Source: Nocardioides limicola (GTDB lineage Bacteria > Actinomycetota > Actinomycetes > Propionibacteriales > Nocardioidaceae). From it: a stretch of DNA of 64,000 nucleotides. Made by a program: the position numbers and the translations under genes. The DNA lies in NCBI RefSeq assembly GCF_016827675.1, contig NZ_JAERJA010000013.1, positions 62,001-126,000 on the forward strand. Reading direction: 5' to 3'. Under the pieces are notes generated by a model. It had not been told where the DNA came from, made no database searches, and saw only the letters and a list, made by a program, of their open reading frames with translations. Shown in pieces: positions 33,751-45,683 of this stretch; position 1 is the stretch's first letter, and each line of letters starts with the position of its first letter.

Positions 33751-35021
33751 GCCCCACATTCCGCTCCCTGCACAACTTCAACTATCGCCGGTACGCCGCC
33801 GGCGGCGTCGTCTCCAACACCGGCACCTGGATGCAACGCGTGGCCCAGGACTGGTTGGTGCTCCAACTCACCGCCAACAGCGCTCTTGCGATCGGCATCA
33901 CCACCGGGTTGCAGTTCCTGCCGTTCCTGCTCCTCTCACCGCTGGCCGGACTGGTCGCCGACCGCGTCGACAAACGACGGCTGCTCCAGATCACCAACAT
34001 CGCGATGGCGGTACCGGCGTTGCTGCTGGGTGGCCTGGCCGTGTCCGGCGCCGCCGAGATCTGGCACGTCTACGTGCTGGCCTTCGTGCTGGGGACGGCG
34101 GCGGCGTTCGACGCGCCGGCCCGGGCCGCCTTCGTCTCGGAGATCGTCGGTCCCGAGGACCTCACCAACGCCGTCGGCCTGAACTCGGCGTCGTTCAACG
34201 CGGCGCGGTTGGTCGGCCCGGCGGCGGCCGGTCTGATGATCGCCGCCCTCGGCGGCGGCGCGGTGGCCACCGGCTGGGTCATCCTGATCAACGCCTTCAC
34301 CTACCTGGGGCCACTGATCGCCCTGCGGTCGATGGACCCCACCCGGCTGACCACCCCGCGGCCCCAGGCTCGGGAGCCGCGGATGATCCGCGCCGGGATC
34401 GGCTACGTCCGGCGTCGACCGGACCTGGTGCTGATCATGATGATCGTCTTCTCGGCCGGCACCTTCGGGATGAACTTCCAGATGACCTCCGCACTGATGG
34501 CCACCGAGGTGTTCGACAAGGGGGCGACGGAGTTCGGGTTGCTCGGCACCTGCCTGGCCGTCGGCTCGCTCGCCGGCTCACTGCTGGCGGCAAGTCGGAC
34601 CCGGGTGCGGTTGCGGATGGTGGTCGCGGCCGCCCTGGCCTTCGCGCTGATCGAGGTGTGCGCCGGGCTCACCCCCAGCTTCCTGGCCTTCGCGCTGGTG
34701 GCGCCGCTGTTGGGGCTAGCGGCACTGACGATGATCACCACCGCCACCAGCTACATCCAGCTGCACACCGATCCGCGGGTGCGGGGTCGGGTGATGGCCC
34801 TCTATCTGATGATCTTCATGGGCGGTACGCCGGTCGGGTCACCGATGATCGGCTGGCTCGGCGAGGCCTTCGGAGCCCGGTGGACGCTGTTGTTGGGCGG
34901 TGCGCTGACGGCGCTCGGGGTGATGGTGGCGGTCGCCTTCTACTGGCGACGGGAGCCCGCTGCGGTGCGCCCGCGGCGGCGGCTTCCCGAGCCCGGGACG
35001 CCGCTCGTCGACGCTGCCTGA
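33747..35021 (+). CDS. MFS transporter (MFS_3/enterobactin-exporter type), probable CTG start
   Basis: The 424-residue membrane protein resembles EntS-like MFS exporters ([50 protein letters not shown]). About 12 hydrophobic segments are present. Homology begins exactly at codon 33747, which is CTG and overlaps the marR stop (CTGA). AGGAGG lies 10 bases upstream. No ATG, GTG or TTG exists in frame between 33621 and 33831. A start at GTG 33621 would add 42 residues lying over marR. It probably exports a drug-like compound sensed by the MarR protein. Confidence 0.88.
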   Translation: MSPTFRSLHNFNYRRYAAGGVVSNTGTWMQRVAQDWLVLQLTANSALAIGITTGLQFLPFLLLSPLAGLVADRVDKRRLLQITNIAMAVPALLLGGLAVSGAAEIWHVYVLAFVLGTAAAFDAPARAAFVSEIVGPEDLTNAVGLNSASFNAARLVGPAAAGLMIAALGGGAVATGWVILINAFTYLGPLIALRSMDPTRLTTPRPQAREPRMIRAGIGYVRRRPDLVLIMMIVFSAGTFGMNFQMTSALMATEVFDKGATEFGLLGTCLAVGSLAGSLLAASRTRVRLRMVVAAALAFALIEVCAGLTPSFLAFALVAPLLGLAALTMITTATSYIQLHTDPRVRGRVMALYLMIFMGGTPVGSPMIGWLGEAFGARWTLLLGGALTALGVMVAVAFYWRREPAAVRPRRRLPEPGTPLVDAA

Positions 35022-35052
35022 GAGCCCTCCGGATTGCGCAGTTCCGCTGGTT

Positions 35053-35081
35053 TTGCTAGTGACACGGTCGGCGGGTAGGCT
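35053..35081 (+). promoter_or_regulatory. Promoter of the str operon
   Basis: TTGCTA (35053-35058) and TAGGCT (35076-35081) are 17 bases apart. The leader to rpsL is about 140 nt and contains a GTCTGG/CCAGAC hairpin at 35092-35108. Confidence 0.6.
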
Positions 35082-35091
35082 GACTCCTCGT

Positions 35092-35108
35092 GTCTGGCAT
35101 GACCAGAC
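35092..35108 (+). other. Leader hairpin of the str operon
   Basis: GTCTGG and CCAGAC enclose a 5-base loop immediately after the predicted transcription start. It may stabilise the 5' end. Confidence 0.35.
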
Positions 35109-35229
35109 GTTTCTTCCCTGCCCGGATTCCGGAGCAGGTCGGGCACCACCGTGTGAGCGGCAGTTCCCGGAACAGACCGCCTCGACAAAGCGTCGTTGCG
35201 TGAGAGCAGAACAGAAAGGGAACCACCCG

Positions 35230-35601
35230 GTGCCCACAATCAACCAACTGGTCCGCAAGGGCCGCCAGGACAAGGTGTCCAAGAACAAGACGCCTGCCCT
35301 GAAGGGTTCACCGCAGCGCCGAGGCGTCTGCACCCGCGTCTACACCACCACCCCGAAGAAGCCGAACTCCGCCCTCCGCAAGGTCGCCCGCGTGCGCCTG
35401 TCCAGCGGCGTCGAGGTCACGGCGTACATCCCGGGTGTGGGTCACAACCTGCAGGAGCACTCGATCGTGCTCGTTCGCGGCGGCCGGGTGAAGGACCTCC
35501 CCGGTGTCCGTTACAAGATCATTCGCGGTTCGCTCGACACCCAGGGTGTGAAGAACCGCAAGCAGGCACGCAGCCGCTACGGCGCGAAGAAGGAGAAGTA
35601 A
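35230..35601 (+). CDS. rpsL: 30S ribosomal protein S12
   Basis: This 123-residue protein of the decoding site controls accuracy. The segments [37 protein letters not shown] and [16 protein letters not shown] are conserved. The lysines where streptomycin-resistance mutations fall in other bacteria (KKPNS and VKDLPG) are wild-type here. The GTG start follows AAGGGAA. It begins the rpsL-rpsG-fusA-tuf operon. Confidence 0.99.
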   Translation: MPTINQLVRKGRQDKVSKNKTPALKGSPQRRGVCTRVYTTTPKKPNSALRKVARVRLSSGVEVTAYIPGVGHNLQEHSIVLVRGGRVKDLPGVRYKIIRGSLDTQGVKNRKQARSRYGAKKEK

Positions 35602-36071
35602 TGCCTCGCAAGGGTCCCGCTCCCAAGCGCCCGCTCGTCGTCGACCCCGTCTTCGGCTCCCCGCTCGTCTCCCAGCTCGTCTCCAAGGTGCTTCAGGACG
35701 GCAAGAAGCAGGTCGCCCAGCGCATCGTCTACACCGCACTCGAGGGCTGCCAGGAGAAGACCGGCACCGACCCGGTGGTCACGCTCAAGCGTGCCCTGGA
35801 CAACGTGAAGCCGGCCATCGAGGTCAAGTCCCGCCGCGTCGGTGGCGCCACCTACCAGGTCCCGATCGAGGTCAAGCCCGGCCGCAGCACCACGCTGGCG
35901 CTGCGCTGGCTGGTCGGTTACGCCGCCGAGCGGCGTGAGAAGACCATGGCCGAGCGCCTGATGAACGAGATCCTGGACGCCTCCAACGGCCTCGGTGCCG
36001 CGGTGAAGAAGCGCGAGGACACGCACAAGATGGCCGAGTCCAACAAGGCCTTCGCCCACTACCGCTGGTGA
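35601..36071 (+). CDS. rpsG: 30S ribosomal protein S7
   Basis: The 156-residue protein nucleates assembly of the 30S head and contacts the E-site tRNA. Family motifs [35 protein letters not shown] and RMAE-type [20 protein letters not shown] are intact. The ATG overlaps the rpsL stop by one base (TAATG). Confidence 0.99.
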   Translation: MPRKGPAPKRPLVVDPVFGSPLVSQLVSKVLQDGKKQVAQRIVYTALEGCQEKTGTDPVVTLKRALDNVKPAIEVKSRRVGGATYQVPIEVKPGRSTTLALRWLVGYAAERREKTMAERLMNEILDASNGLGAAVKKREDTHKMAESNKAFAHYRW

Positions 36072-36074
36072 TCC

Positions 36075-36097
36075 TGACGGGCCCAGAAGGCCCGTCA
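36075..36097 (+). other. Hairpin between rpsG and fusA
   Basis: A perfect 9-bp stem (TGACGGGCC with GGCCCGTCA) closes on a 5-base loop, beginning 3 bases after the rpsG stop. No T run follows, so it is more likely a processing or attenuation site than a terminator. Confidence 0.55.
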
Positions 36098-36137
36098 CCA
36101 CCGTCCATCCACGTCTGACAAGGAACTGTGACTCAAA

Positions 36138-38249
<2,112 letters not shown>

Positions 38250-38317
38250 GTCCGGACCCTCGGCAGCACCACCAACCAACACACGAGTCACAGCATCAAT
38301 CACAGGAGGAGCCCACA

Positions 38318-39511
<1,194 letters not shown>

Positions 39512-39528
39512 CCCACTGAGTCACGATC

Positions 39529-39566
39529 GGAGCCCCGGGCCAACGGCCCGGGGCTCCTTCGTTTCC
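39529..39566 (+). terminator. Rho-independent terminator of the str operon
   Basis: A perfect 13-bp GC stem (GGAGCCCCGGGCC with its complement) has a 3-base loop and is followed by TTCGTTT. Confidence 0.9.
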
Positions 39567-39585
39567 GCCTGAAAGGAACGTGTCG

Positions 39586-40317
39586 ATGCCCGACTCACTG
39601 CCCCCTGCTCGCCCGCACCTGAAGTTCACCGAGGACGGGCGCCGGATGCGGGAGGTCCTCAGCTATGCGCGACGGGGGAGTCGCCTGGGGATCAAGGAGC
39701 AGCAGGCCTGGGACGCCCATCACGAGGCGTGGGTGATCCCGGACGAGGCGGTCGACCGGCCCGGCTTCGCGTTGACCGACTGGTTCGGCCGCGAGGCGCC
39801 GCTGGTGATCGAGATCGGGTCCGGCGTCGGTGAGGCCACGGCTGCGGTTGCTGCCGCCCGCCCCGAGGTGAACCTGTTGGCGCTCGAGGTCTGGGTGCCG
39901 GGCGTGGCTGCGGGACTTGCCCGGGTCGCCGAGGCCGGGGCCACGAACGTGCGCTTCTGCTCGGTCGATGCGGTCTGGTTCCTTGAGCATCTGGTGCCTG
40001 CGGGCGGCCTCGAGGAGCTGCTCACCTTCTTCCCCGATCCATGGCCGAAGACGCGACACCACAAGCGGCGACTGGTGCAGCCGGACTTCGTGCGGGTGGC
40101 CGCCGGTCGACTCCGTGACGGTGGCCTGTGGCGCCTGGCCACCGACTGGGCCGAGTACGCCGAGCAGATGGTCGCGGTGCTCGATGCCGAGCCGACCCTG
40201 TCCGGCGGCGTGGTCGATCGGTGGGAGGGACGACCGGTGACCAAGTTCGAACGCAAGGGCATCGCCGCCGGGCGCGCCATCACCGACCTGGCCTACCGGC
40301 GCCGCGAAGCCAGTTGA
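39586..40317 (+). CDS. trmB: tRNA (guanine-N7-)-methyltransferase
   Basis: The 243-residue enzyme methylates G46 of tRNA using S-adenosylmethionine. The SAM motif VIEIGSGVGEATAAVA and the family motif FPDPWPKTRHHKRRLVQPDF are present, as is the C-terminal TKFERKG. The ATG at 39586 is preferred over the GTG at 39580, because AAAGGAA at 39572-39578 is at a normal distance only from the ATG. A 21-bp repeat array begins 7 bases after the stop. Confidence 0.95.
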   Translation: MPDSLPPARPHLKFTEDGRRMREVLSYARRGSRLGIKEQQAWDAHHEAWVIPDEAVDRPGFALTDWFGREAPLVIEIGSGVGEATAAVAAARPEVNLLALEVWVPGVAAGLARVAEAGATNVRFCSVDAVWFLEHLVPAGGLEELLTFFPDPWPKTRHHKRRLVQPDFVRVAAGRLRDGGLWRLATDWAEYAEQMVAVLDAEPTLSGGVVDRWEGRPVTKFERKGIAAGRAITDLAYRRREAS

Positions 40318-40324
40318 CCCCACG

Positions 40325-40400
40325 GGCCCAAGTCGGTGCGGACGAGGCGCAAGTCGGTGCGGATGAGGCCCAAGTCGGCGCGGATGGGGCCCAAGTCGGG
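40325..40400. repeat. 21-bp tandem repeat array, locus 2 (3.6 copies)
   Basis: Units begin at 40325, 40346 and 40367 with GGCCCAAGTCGG or GGCGCAAGTCGG. A partial unit GGCCCAAGTCGGG follows at 40388-40400. The array fills the gap between the trmB stop and the convergent RDD stop, and it resembles the array at 19991. Confidence 0.85.
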
Positions 40401-40401
40401 A

Positions 40402-41208
40402 TCAGTGGTGCCGGTGGACGAGACGATCGCGCAGGGCCGCCTCACGCTGCAGGCGAGCCAGGTCACGCTCGCGGCGGGCCGCGATGACGGCCGCCAGGAA
40501 CACCTCCGGGTCGGTGCCGGGTGGGGGAGCGGGCGACACGTGGCTGCGCAGCAGCCCAGCCAGATGCTCGGCCATCCTGCTCCGCGACGCCGGATCCAAC
40601 TGGGCCACCCGGAGCAGATGCTGACGCGCCTGGAGGGCCAACGGGCCAGGGATGCTGGCGATGTCGGCCCCCGCCGCCCAGGCCGCCAGTGATGCGGGCA
40701 TCGGCACCGGCGGCGGCAAGGTGAGCGCGAACCGCTCCCGGACCACATACGTCCCGGCAGCGTAGTCGCCCAACCGTTTGCCGCGGTGGCTGAGGAGACC
40801 CGAGAAGAACGCCGGGACTCCGGTGAGCAGGTAGATCTCCACCACGCCCACCAGCGCCCTGACGAAGGCGTGCTGGAAGCTGATCGGCCCGGCGTCGTCA
40901 CGCACGGTGCGCAACCCGGTCACCAGTTTGCCCAAGGACTTGCCCCGGGTGAGGGTCTCCACCGCCGTCGGCACCACCACGAACACCGCCATCAGGGTGC
41001 CGATCCAGGCCGCCCACATCAGCGCGAAACTCGTGTTCGCCACCGCGGTGAAGAACACGATGGAGAAGAGCACCATCGCCACCACGGTCACCGCCACGTC
41101 GATCAGGCCCGAGACCATCCGGGAGGCGAGGCTGGCCGCCGGGAGGTCCAGAGCCACAGCCTCGCCGGTGACGAGGTCGTCGGGGGTGAGGGCGGCGTAC
41201 TGACTCAT
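40402..41208 (-). CDS. RDD family membrane protein
   Basis: The 268-residue protein has an RDD integral membrane domain (residues 5-160; SRMVSGLIDVAVTVVAMVLFS, WIGTLMAVFVVVPTAVETLT, SLGKLVTGLRTV and the RxGDYAAGTYVV end). A soluble C-terminal helical part of about 100 residues follows (LAAWAAGADIASIPGPLALQ, RMAEHLAGLLR). The ATG at 41208 starts the conserved MSQYAALTPDDLVTGEAV. It diverges from the SpoIIM gene. Together with the MoxR/DUF58 genes it forms a conserved actinobacterial membrane cluster of unknown function. Confidence 0.85.
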   Translation of the reverse strand: MSQYAALTPDDLVTGEAVALDLPAASLASRMVSGLIDVAVTVVAMVLFSIVFFTAVANTSFALMWAAWIGTLMAVFVVVPTAVETLTRGKSLGKLVTGLRTVRDDAGPISFQHAFVRALVGVVEIYLLTGVPAFFSGLLSHRGKRLGDYAAGTYVVRERFALTLPPPVPMPASLAAWAAGADIASIPGPLALQARQHLLRVAQLDPASRSRMAEHLAGLLRSHVSPAPPPGTDPEVFLAAVIAARRERDLARLQREAALRDRLVHRHH

Positions 41209-41251
41209 TGTCGCCAGCATAGGGGCCCGTCGGAGCGAACCCCCGGCTGGC

Positions 41252-41257
41252 TACAGT
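41252..41257 (+). promoter_or_regulatory. -10 element TACAGT for a leaderless SpoIIM transcript
   Basis: TACAGT ends 6 bases before the GTG at 41264, and no Shine-Dalgarno sequence is present. Confidence 0.45.
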
Positions 41258-41263
41258 GAGCGC

Positions 41264-42259
41264 GTGGACCTCGACGCCTATGTGACCGCCCGGCAGGGCG
41301 ACTGGGAGCGGCTCCGCGAGTTGACCCGCCGCCGTCCGCTGACCGGCGCGGAGGCCGACGACCTGATCGAGACCTACCAGCGGGTGGCCACCGACCTGTC
41401 GGTGCTGCGCACCCGAGCCCCCGACCCGCAACTCATCTCCTGGCTCTCGTCGCTGCTGGCCCGCGCCCGCACCCGGACGTCAGGGGCCCGAGTGGCCTCT
41501 TGGCAGGGGGTCGCCGCGTTCATCACCGAACGTTTCCCGGCTGCCCTGTACCGGCTGCGCTGGTGGTGGCTGACTGCGGCCGCGGTCAACGTGCTGGTCG
41601 TCGCAGTGATGATCTGGTGGCTGCTGGACAACCCGGTCGTCGAGCAGTCGCTGTTCACGCCCGAGGAGGTCGACCAGCTGGTCCGGCACGACTTCGAGAA
41701 CTACTACAGCGAGTACGCCGCCAGCCACTTCACCACCCAGGTGTGGATCAACAACGTCTGGGTGACCGCGCTCTGTCTGGCCTTCGGAGTGCTCGGGCTG
41801 CCGGTCATCCTGTTGCTGTGGAACAACATGGTGAACCTGGCAGTGATCGGATCGATCATGATCCGCCACGACCACACCGGCCACTTCTTCGGTCTGTTGC
41901 TCCCGCACGGCCTGCTCGAGCTGACCGCCGTGTTCGTGGCGGCCGGGGTGGGGTTGCGGTTGTTCTGGTCCTGGGTGGCGCCCGGACACCTGACCCGCCC
42001 CCAGTCGATGGCCCACGAAGGCCGCACGGCCGGCACCGTCGCCCTCGGACTGGTGGGCGTGCTGCTCGTCTCCGGGGTGATCGAAGGGTTCGTCACCCCC
42101 TCGCCACTGCCGACCTGGGCACGGCTGGGGATCGGCATCCTCGCCGAGCTCGCGTTCCTGGCCTATGTCTTCGGGCTCGGGCGAGCCGCGCACCTGCGGG
42201 GCCACACCGGCGACATCGACATCTCGCTGCTCGAGGACCGGGTCGCCTCCGCGCACTGA
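41264..42259 (+). CDS. Stage II sporulation protein M-like (DUF95) membrane protein
   Basis: The 331-residue integral membrane protein shows the SpoIIM/DUF95 pattern: a helical N-terminal part (LIETYQRVATDLSVLRTRAPD), then about five membrane segments, including LLPHGLLELTAVFVAAGVGL and VLLVSGVIEGFVTPSPLP. SpoIIM acts in engulfment in Bacillus, but this family is widespread in bacteria that do not sporulate. Here it is paired with an RDD gene and the MoxR/DUF58 cluster, where its role is unknown. The GTG start appears leaderless. Confidence 0.87.
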   Translation: MDLDAYVTARQGDWERLRELTRRRPLTGAEADDLIETYQRVATDLSVLRTRAPDPQLISWLSSLLARARTRTSGARVASWQGVAAFITERFPAALYRLRWWWLTAAAVNVLVVAVMIWWLLDNPVVEQSLFTPEEVDQLVRHDFENYYSEYAASHFTTQVWINNVWVTALCLAFGVLGLPVILLLWNNMVNLAVIGSIMIRHDHTGHFFGLLLPHGLLELTAVFVAAGVGLRLFWSWVAPGHLTRPQSMAHEGRTAGTVALGLVGVLLVSGVIEGFVTPSPLPTWARLGIGILAELAFLAYVFGLGRAAHLRGHTGDIDISLLEDRVASAH

Positions 42260-42269
42260 GCTCCGCTGC

Positions 42270-42323
42270 CAGAGCAAGCCGGGCTGTCAGGGCAATCCTG
42301 GCCGTCAGAGCAGCCCGCGGGCC
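42270..42323. repeat. Three imperfect 18-bp tandem units at convergent gene ends
   Basis: Units CAGAGCAAGCCGGGCTGT, CAGGGCAATCCTGGCCGT and CAGAGCAGCCCGCGGGCC follow the SpoIIM stop. The last unit lies in the 3' end of the convergent DUF58 gene. Confidence 0.55.
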
Positions 42324-43597
42324 TTCAGCTTCAGGTAGTGATCGGCGAGTTTCGGGGGCAGGTCGTCGGCGTCGGCATCCACCACGTCCACGCCCAGCGC
42401 GGTCAACATCGCCTCCGTGTGCCGACGCCGCCCCAACTCCTGCTCGGCGGCCGCCGCGGCGTACACGTCAGCGACGGTGTCGCGGAGCCTGGCCACCCGA
42501 TCCAGTTCGGGATCCCGCACCGAGGCGAGCACCAGCCGGTGATGCCGCAACAGCGGCGCCAGCACCGGCAGCAGCCCCTGCTCGATCGCGGTCGGTTCGA
42601 GGGGCGTCACCAGCACCACCAACGCGCGGCGACGTCCGAGCGAGTTCACCGCCCCGGCCAGCATCGACCAGTCACCCTCGGCGATCTCGGCCTCCAGGTC
42701 GGCCATCGTCTCCTGGAGACGACCGACCACCCGCTGCTCGGCGAGCCGCAACCGACTGCGCAGCAGCCGATCACCGGCGAGGAAGTCGACACGGTCGCCC
42801 GCCCTCGAGGCGAGCGCGGCGAGCAGCAGACAGGCATCCATCCCGGCGTCCAGGCGCGGTGTGTCACCGACCCGGGTGGCGCTGGTCCGAGAGGTGTCCA
42901 GCACGAGGACGACGCGACGGTCCCGCTCCGGCTGCCAGGTGCGCACCACCACCGACCGACTGCGAGCACTGGCCCGCCAGTCGATCGACCGGACGTCGTC
43001 ACCGCGGACGTACTCACGCAACGAGTCGAACTCGGTGCCCTGGCCCCGCACCCGCACGGCCGCCCGACCGTCGAGTTCACGCAACTGAGCCAGTCGGCTG
43101 GGCAGGTGCCGCCGGGAGTCGAACCGGGGCAACGACCGGACCCGGCCGCCGACCGGGCGGGACGCCTGGCGGGCCGCCAGCCCGAACGGTCCGTGCGACC
43201 GGATCGTCACCCGGGTCGCCCGCAGGTCACCCCGGCGGACCGGGTGCAACCCGGTGGTCAGCGGGACGGAGCGGCCGGGCTGCACCCGGACACGATGCCG
43301 GTTGTCGACGGCGCCGGCGGTCGGCTGCCAGGCATCCCGCACCAGCAGTCGGGCGGAACGCCGGGTGGGGTTGCCCACCAGCAGCGTGGTGGCGGTGCGG
43401 TCGCCCACCCAGACCGGCGCCGGTTCGCCGCGTCGCTGCAGGGTGAGCGCGGCAGGTGCGGGCGCCAGCAACCAGTCGATCCCGACCAGCACCGAGACGA
43501 CCAACAGCCAGCCGAAGACGGTGCCCAGTCCCGGCCAGAGCAGCAGCGGCACGAAGCCGACGAGCAGTGCGACCACCACCCGTCCGGTGATGGCCAT
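42305..43597 (-). CDS. DUF58 domain-containing protein
   Basis: The 430-residue protein has two N-terminal membrane helices (VVVALLVGFVPLLLWPGLGTV and FGWLLVVSVLVGIDWLLAP). A central DUF58 region follows with the signature GTEFDSLREYVRGDDVRSID, and then a von Willebrand A-like part (VVLVLDTSRTSATRVG). DUF58 proteins are regularly encoded beside MoxR AAA ATPases, which probably remodel them. The ATG overlaps the moxR stop (TGATG). It is the last gene of the leftward five-gene operon. Confidence 0.88.
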   Translation of the reverse strand: MAITGRVVVALLVGFVPLLLWPGLGTVFGWLLVVSVLVGIDWLLAPAPAALTLQRRGEPAPVWVGDRTATTLLVGNPTRRSARLLVRDAWQPTAGAVDNRHRVRVQPGRSVPLTTGLHPVRRGDLRATRVTIRSHGPFGLAARQASRPVGGRVRSLPRFDSRRHLPSRLAQLRELDGRAAVRVRGQGTEFDSLREYVRGDDVRSIDWRASARSRSVVVRTWQPERDRRVVLVLDTSRTSATRVGDTPRLDAGMDACLLLAALASRAGDRVDFLAGDRLLRSRLRLAEQRVVGRLQETMADLEAEIAEGDWSMLAGAVNSLGRRRALVVLVTPLEPTAIEQGLLPVLAPLLRHHRLVLASVRDPELDRVARLRDTVADVYAAAAAEQELGRRRHTEAMLTALGVDVVDADADDLPPKLADHYLKLKARGLL

Positions 43598-44547
43598 CAG
43601 CGCGGCACGGGGACCGAGTCCAGCGCGGTGCGGAGCACCTGGCCGGCGTCGACGCCCTCCAGTTCGGCCTCCGGGCGCAGTCCCAGTCGGTGGGTCAGGG
43701 TCGCCGGCGCCAGCGTCTTCACGTCGTCGGGGGTGACGAACTCCCGCCCCGAGAGCCACGCCCAGGCCCGGGCCACCCGCAGCAGGGCGGTGGCGCCACG
43801 GGGACTGACGCCCAGTTCGAGGGAGGGGAGCTCGCGGGTCGCCCGAGCCACGTCCACGACGTACCCGACCACATCGGGGTCCACGCGCACGTCGGCGACG
43901 CCGCGCCGGGCCGCCAGTACGTCGTCCGGGCCGGCGACGGCCGTCAGGCCCGCCGCGGTCAGGTCGCGGGGGTCGAAGCCGGCGGCGTGCCGTTGCAGGA
44001 TCTCCACCTCACCGCTCCGCTCCGGGATCGGCAGCACCACCTTCAGCAGGAAACGGTCCAGTTGTGCCTCGGGGAGGGGGTAGGTGCCTTCGTACTCGAC
44101 CGGGTTCTGGGTGGCGGCGACCAGGAACGGAGTGGGCAGCGGCCGGGTCACTCCGTCCACCGAGACCTGCCCCTCCTCCATCGCCTCCAGCAGCGCCGAC
44201 TGCGTCTTGGGCGGGGTCCGGTTGATCTCGTCGGCCAACAGCAGATTGGTGAAGACCGGGCCCTGACGGAAGGTCAGGTCCCCTCCCTCGACCACCATCG
44301 AGCCGGTGAGGTCGCCGGGCATCAGGTCGGGGGTGAACTGGACGCGTTTGCTGTCCACCGCCAGCGCCTGCGCGAAGCTGCGCACCAGCAGGGTCTTGGC
44401 TACGCCGGGCACGCCTTCCATCAGCACGTGGCCGTGGCAGAGCAGGGCCACCAGCAGACCGGAGACGGCCGCGTCCTGGCCGACCACCGCCTTGCTGACC
44501 TCGCGGCGCACCTCGGACAGCCGTTCCCGGGCCTCGTTCGGATTCAT
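43597..44547 (-). CDS. MoxR family AAA ATPase
   Basis: The 316-residue cytoplasmic AAA+ ATPase has Walker A (GVPGVAKT), Walker B (LLLADEINRTPP), sensor 1 (PFLVAATQNPVEYEGTYPLPEAQLDRF) and the C-terminal lid (LRVARAWAWLSGREFVTPDDV). MoxR ATPases act as chaperones that activate or assemble partner proteins with VWA domains. The DUF58 protein next to it is the likely partner. It overlaps both neighbours by one base. Confidence 0.95.
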   Translation of the reverse strand: MNPNEARERLSEVRREVSKAVVGQDAAVSGLLVALLCHGHVLMEGVPGVAKTLLVRSFAQALAVDSKRVQFTPDLMPGDLTGSMVVEGGDLTFRQGPVFTNLLLADEINRTPPKTQSALLEAMEEGQVSVDGVTRPLPTPFLVAATQNPVEYEGTYPLPEAQLDRFLLKVVLPIPERSGEVEILQRHAAGFDPRDLTAAGLTAVAGPDDVLAARRGVADVRVDPDVVGYVVDVARATRELPSLELGVSPRGATALLRVARAWAWLSGREFVTPDDVKTLAPATLTHRLGLRPEAELEGVDAGQVLRTALDSVPVPR

Positions 44548-45683
44548 CAGGCAAGCACTCCTTCGGTGAGGTCGGCCAGTGCGGCCGCCAGGTCAAGCAG
44601 GTCGTCGTCGTTCTCGGCGGTGCGGTCGAGCAGGTCGGCGATCTCGGTCACCGGCCTGCCGGTGGCAGCGGCCACCGCCACCGCCAGGTCGGCCTCGGAG
44701 ACCCTCAGGTAGGCCGCCAGTCGCTCCCGGGCCGCCGCAGTGAGCGCCCGGGACGCATGACGGCTGTCCCGTGCCCGGTGATAGAGACGGCCCCGGCTCC
44801 GGGTGGCCTCGATCGCCCGCACCGTGACCGGCAGCGGCTCCAGTTCCAGCGGCCCCAGGCGTCGCCCCCGCCACAGCATCAGCGCGGCCCCGGCGATGAA
44901 GAGCAACACCAGCCCGGGCCTGGCCCAGTCCGGCAACAGATCGCTGATCGCCACCGCGTCCTCGCCGTCCAGATCGGTGAAGTCGGGCACGTACCAGACC
45001 AGCCGCGGGTGCTGCCCCAGCAGCCGCAGCCCGATCGCGGCGTGGTCGCCGGTCAGGATCTGGTCATTGCTGAGCGCCTCACCGAAGCCCACCAGCAGGA
45101 TGTCGGCGTCGGGCACCTCGGCCAGCAGCACCTGCTCGTCGACGGCGAAACAGCCGTCGACCCCGCGCCAGCCGGTGGACCGGCCTGGCGCCAGCCGCAG
45201 CTCCGGGGTCAGCCCCCACGCACCGCAGCCGGCGTCCGCCTCGCTGACCCGGACCCGGGACCTCTCGACCGGCAGTTGAAGCAGGTGCGACGCAGCCAGC
45301 TGCGGGTCGATCACCACCAGTCGGGACCGGCGCGTCTCACCCAGTAGGTGGCTCGCGGTGCTCGCTCCCAGTGCGCCGGTGTCGCTGACCACCACGGTGG
45401 TGTCCGCGTCCGGCGCTGCCCGGGCCAACTCGGTGGCACCGCGGGCCACGGTCACCTCCACCCCTTCGGCAGCGAGCACCCGCACCAGGGCCTGGGTCCC
45501 GAGACCACCCGGGTTGTCGGGGTCCAGGGGCAGCACGGTGCGGGGCCCGGCACTGGCGACCGTCAGCCCCACGGCGAGGGCGACCAGGCCGGCGACGACC
45601 AGGGCGAACCGGGCCCGGCGCCAGCCCGGAGATGGCGGGCCCGAGGCGCGGCCCGCGTGCGGCGCGACCGGCATCGACGTCAT
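44547..45683 (-). CDS. DUF4350 domain-containing membrane protein
   Basis: The 378-residue protein has an N-terminal transmembrane helix (FALVVAGLVALAVGLTVASAG). Next is an extracytoplasmic DUF4350-like alpha/beta region (LGTQALVRVLAAEGVEVTV, DTTVVVSDTGALG, RLVVIDPQLAASHLL), then a second helix (GLVLLFIAGAALMLWRG) and a cytoplasmic helical tail. This family is seen almost only in actinobacterial MoxR-DUF58 operons and has no known activity. The ATG at 45683 overlaps the DUF4129 stop. The ATG at 45674 is an alternative. Confidence 0.8.
   Translation of the reverse strand: MTSMPVAPHAGRASGPPSPGWRRARFALVVAGLVALAVGLTVASAGPRTVLPLDPDNPGGLGTQALVRVLAAEGVEVTVARGATELARAAPDADTTVVVSDTGALGASTASHLLGETRRSRLVVIDPQLAASHLLQLPVERSRVRVSEADAGCGAWGLTPELRLAPGRSTGWRGVDGCFAVDEQVLLAEVPDADILLVGFGEALSNDQILTGDHAAIGLRLLGQHPRLVWYVPDFTDLDGEDAVAISDLLPDWARPGLVLLFIAGAALMLWRGRRLGPLELEPLPVTVRAIEATRSRGRLYHRARDSRHASRALTAAARERLAAYLRVSEADLAVAVAAATGRPVTEIADLLDRTAENDDDLLDLAAALADLTEGVLA

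Noticed and set aside
36075..36097. Terminator between rpsG and fusA
   Set aside because: The stem is strong, but no T run follows and fusA has no recognisable promoter after it, so full termination is unlikely.
41264..42259. Evidence for sporulation from the SpoIIM homologue
   Set aside because: SpoIIM/DUF95 proteins are widespread in non-sporulating bacteria, and no other sporulation gene is in the window.
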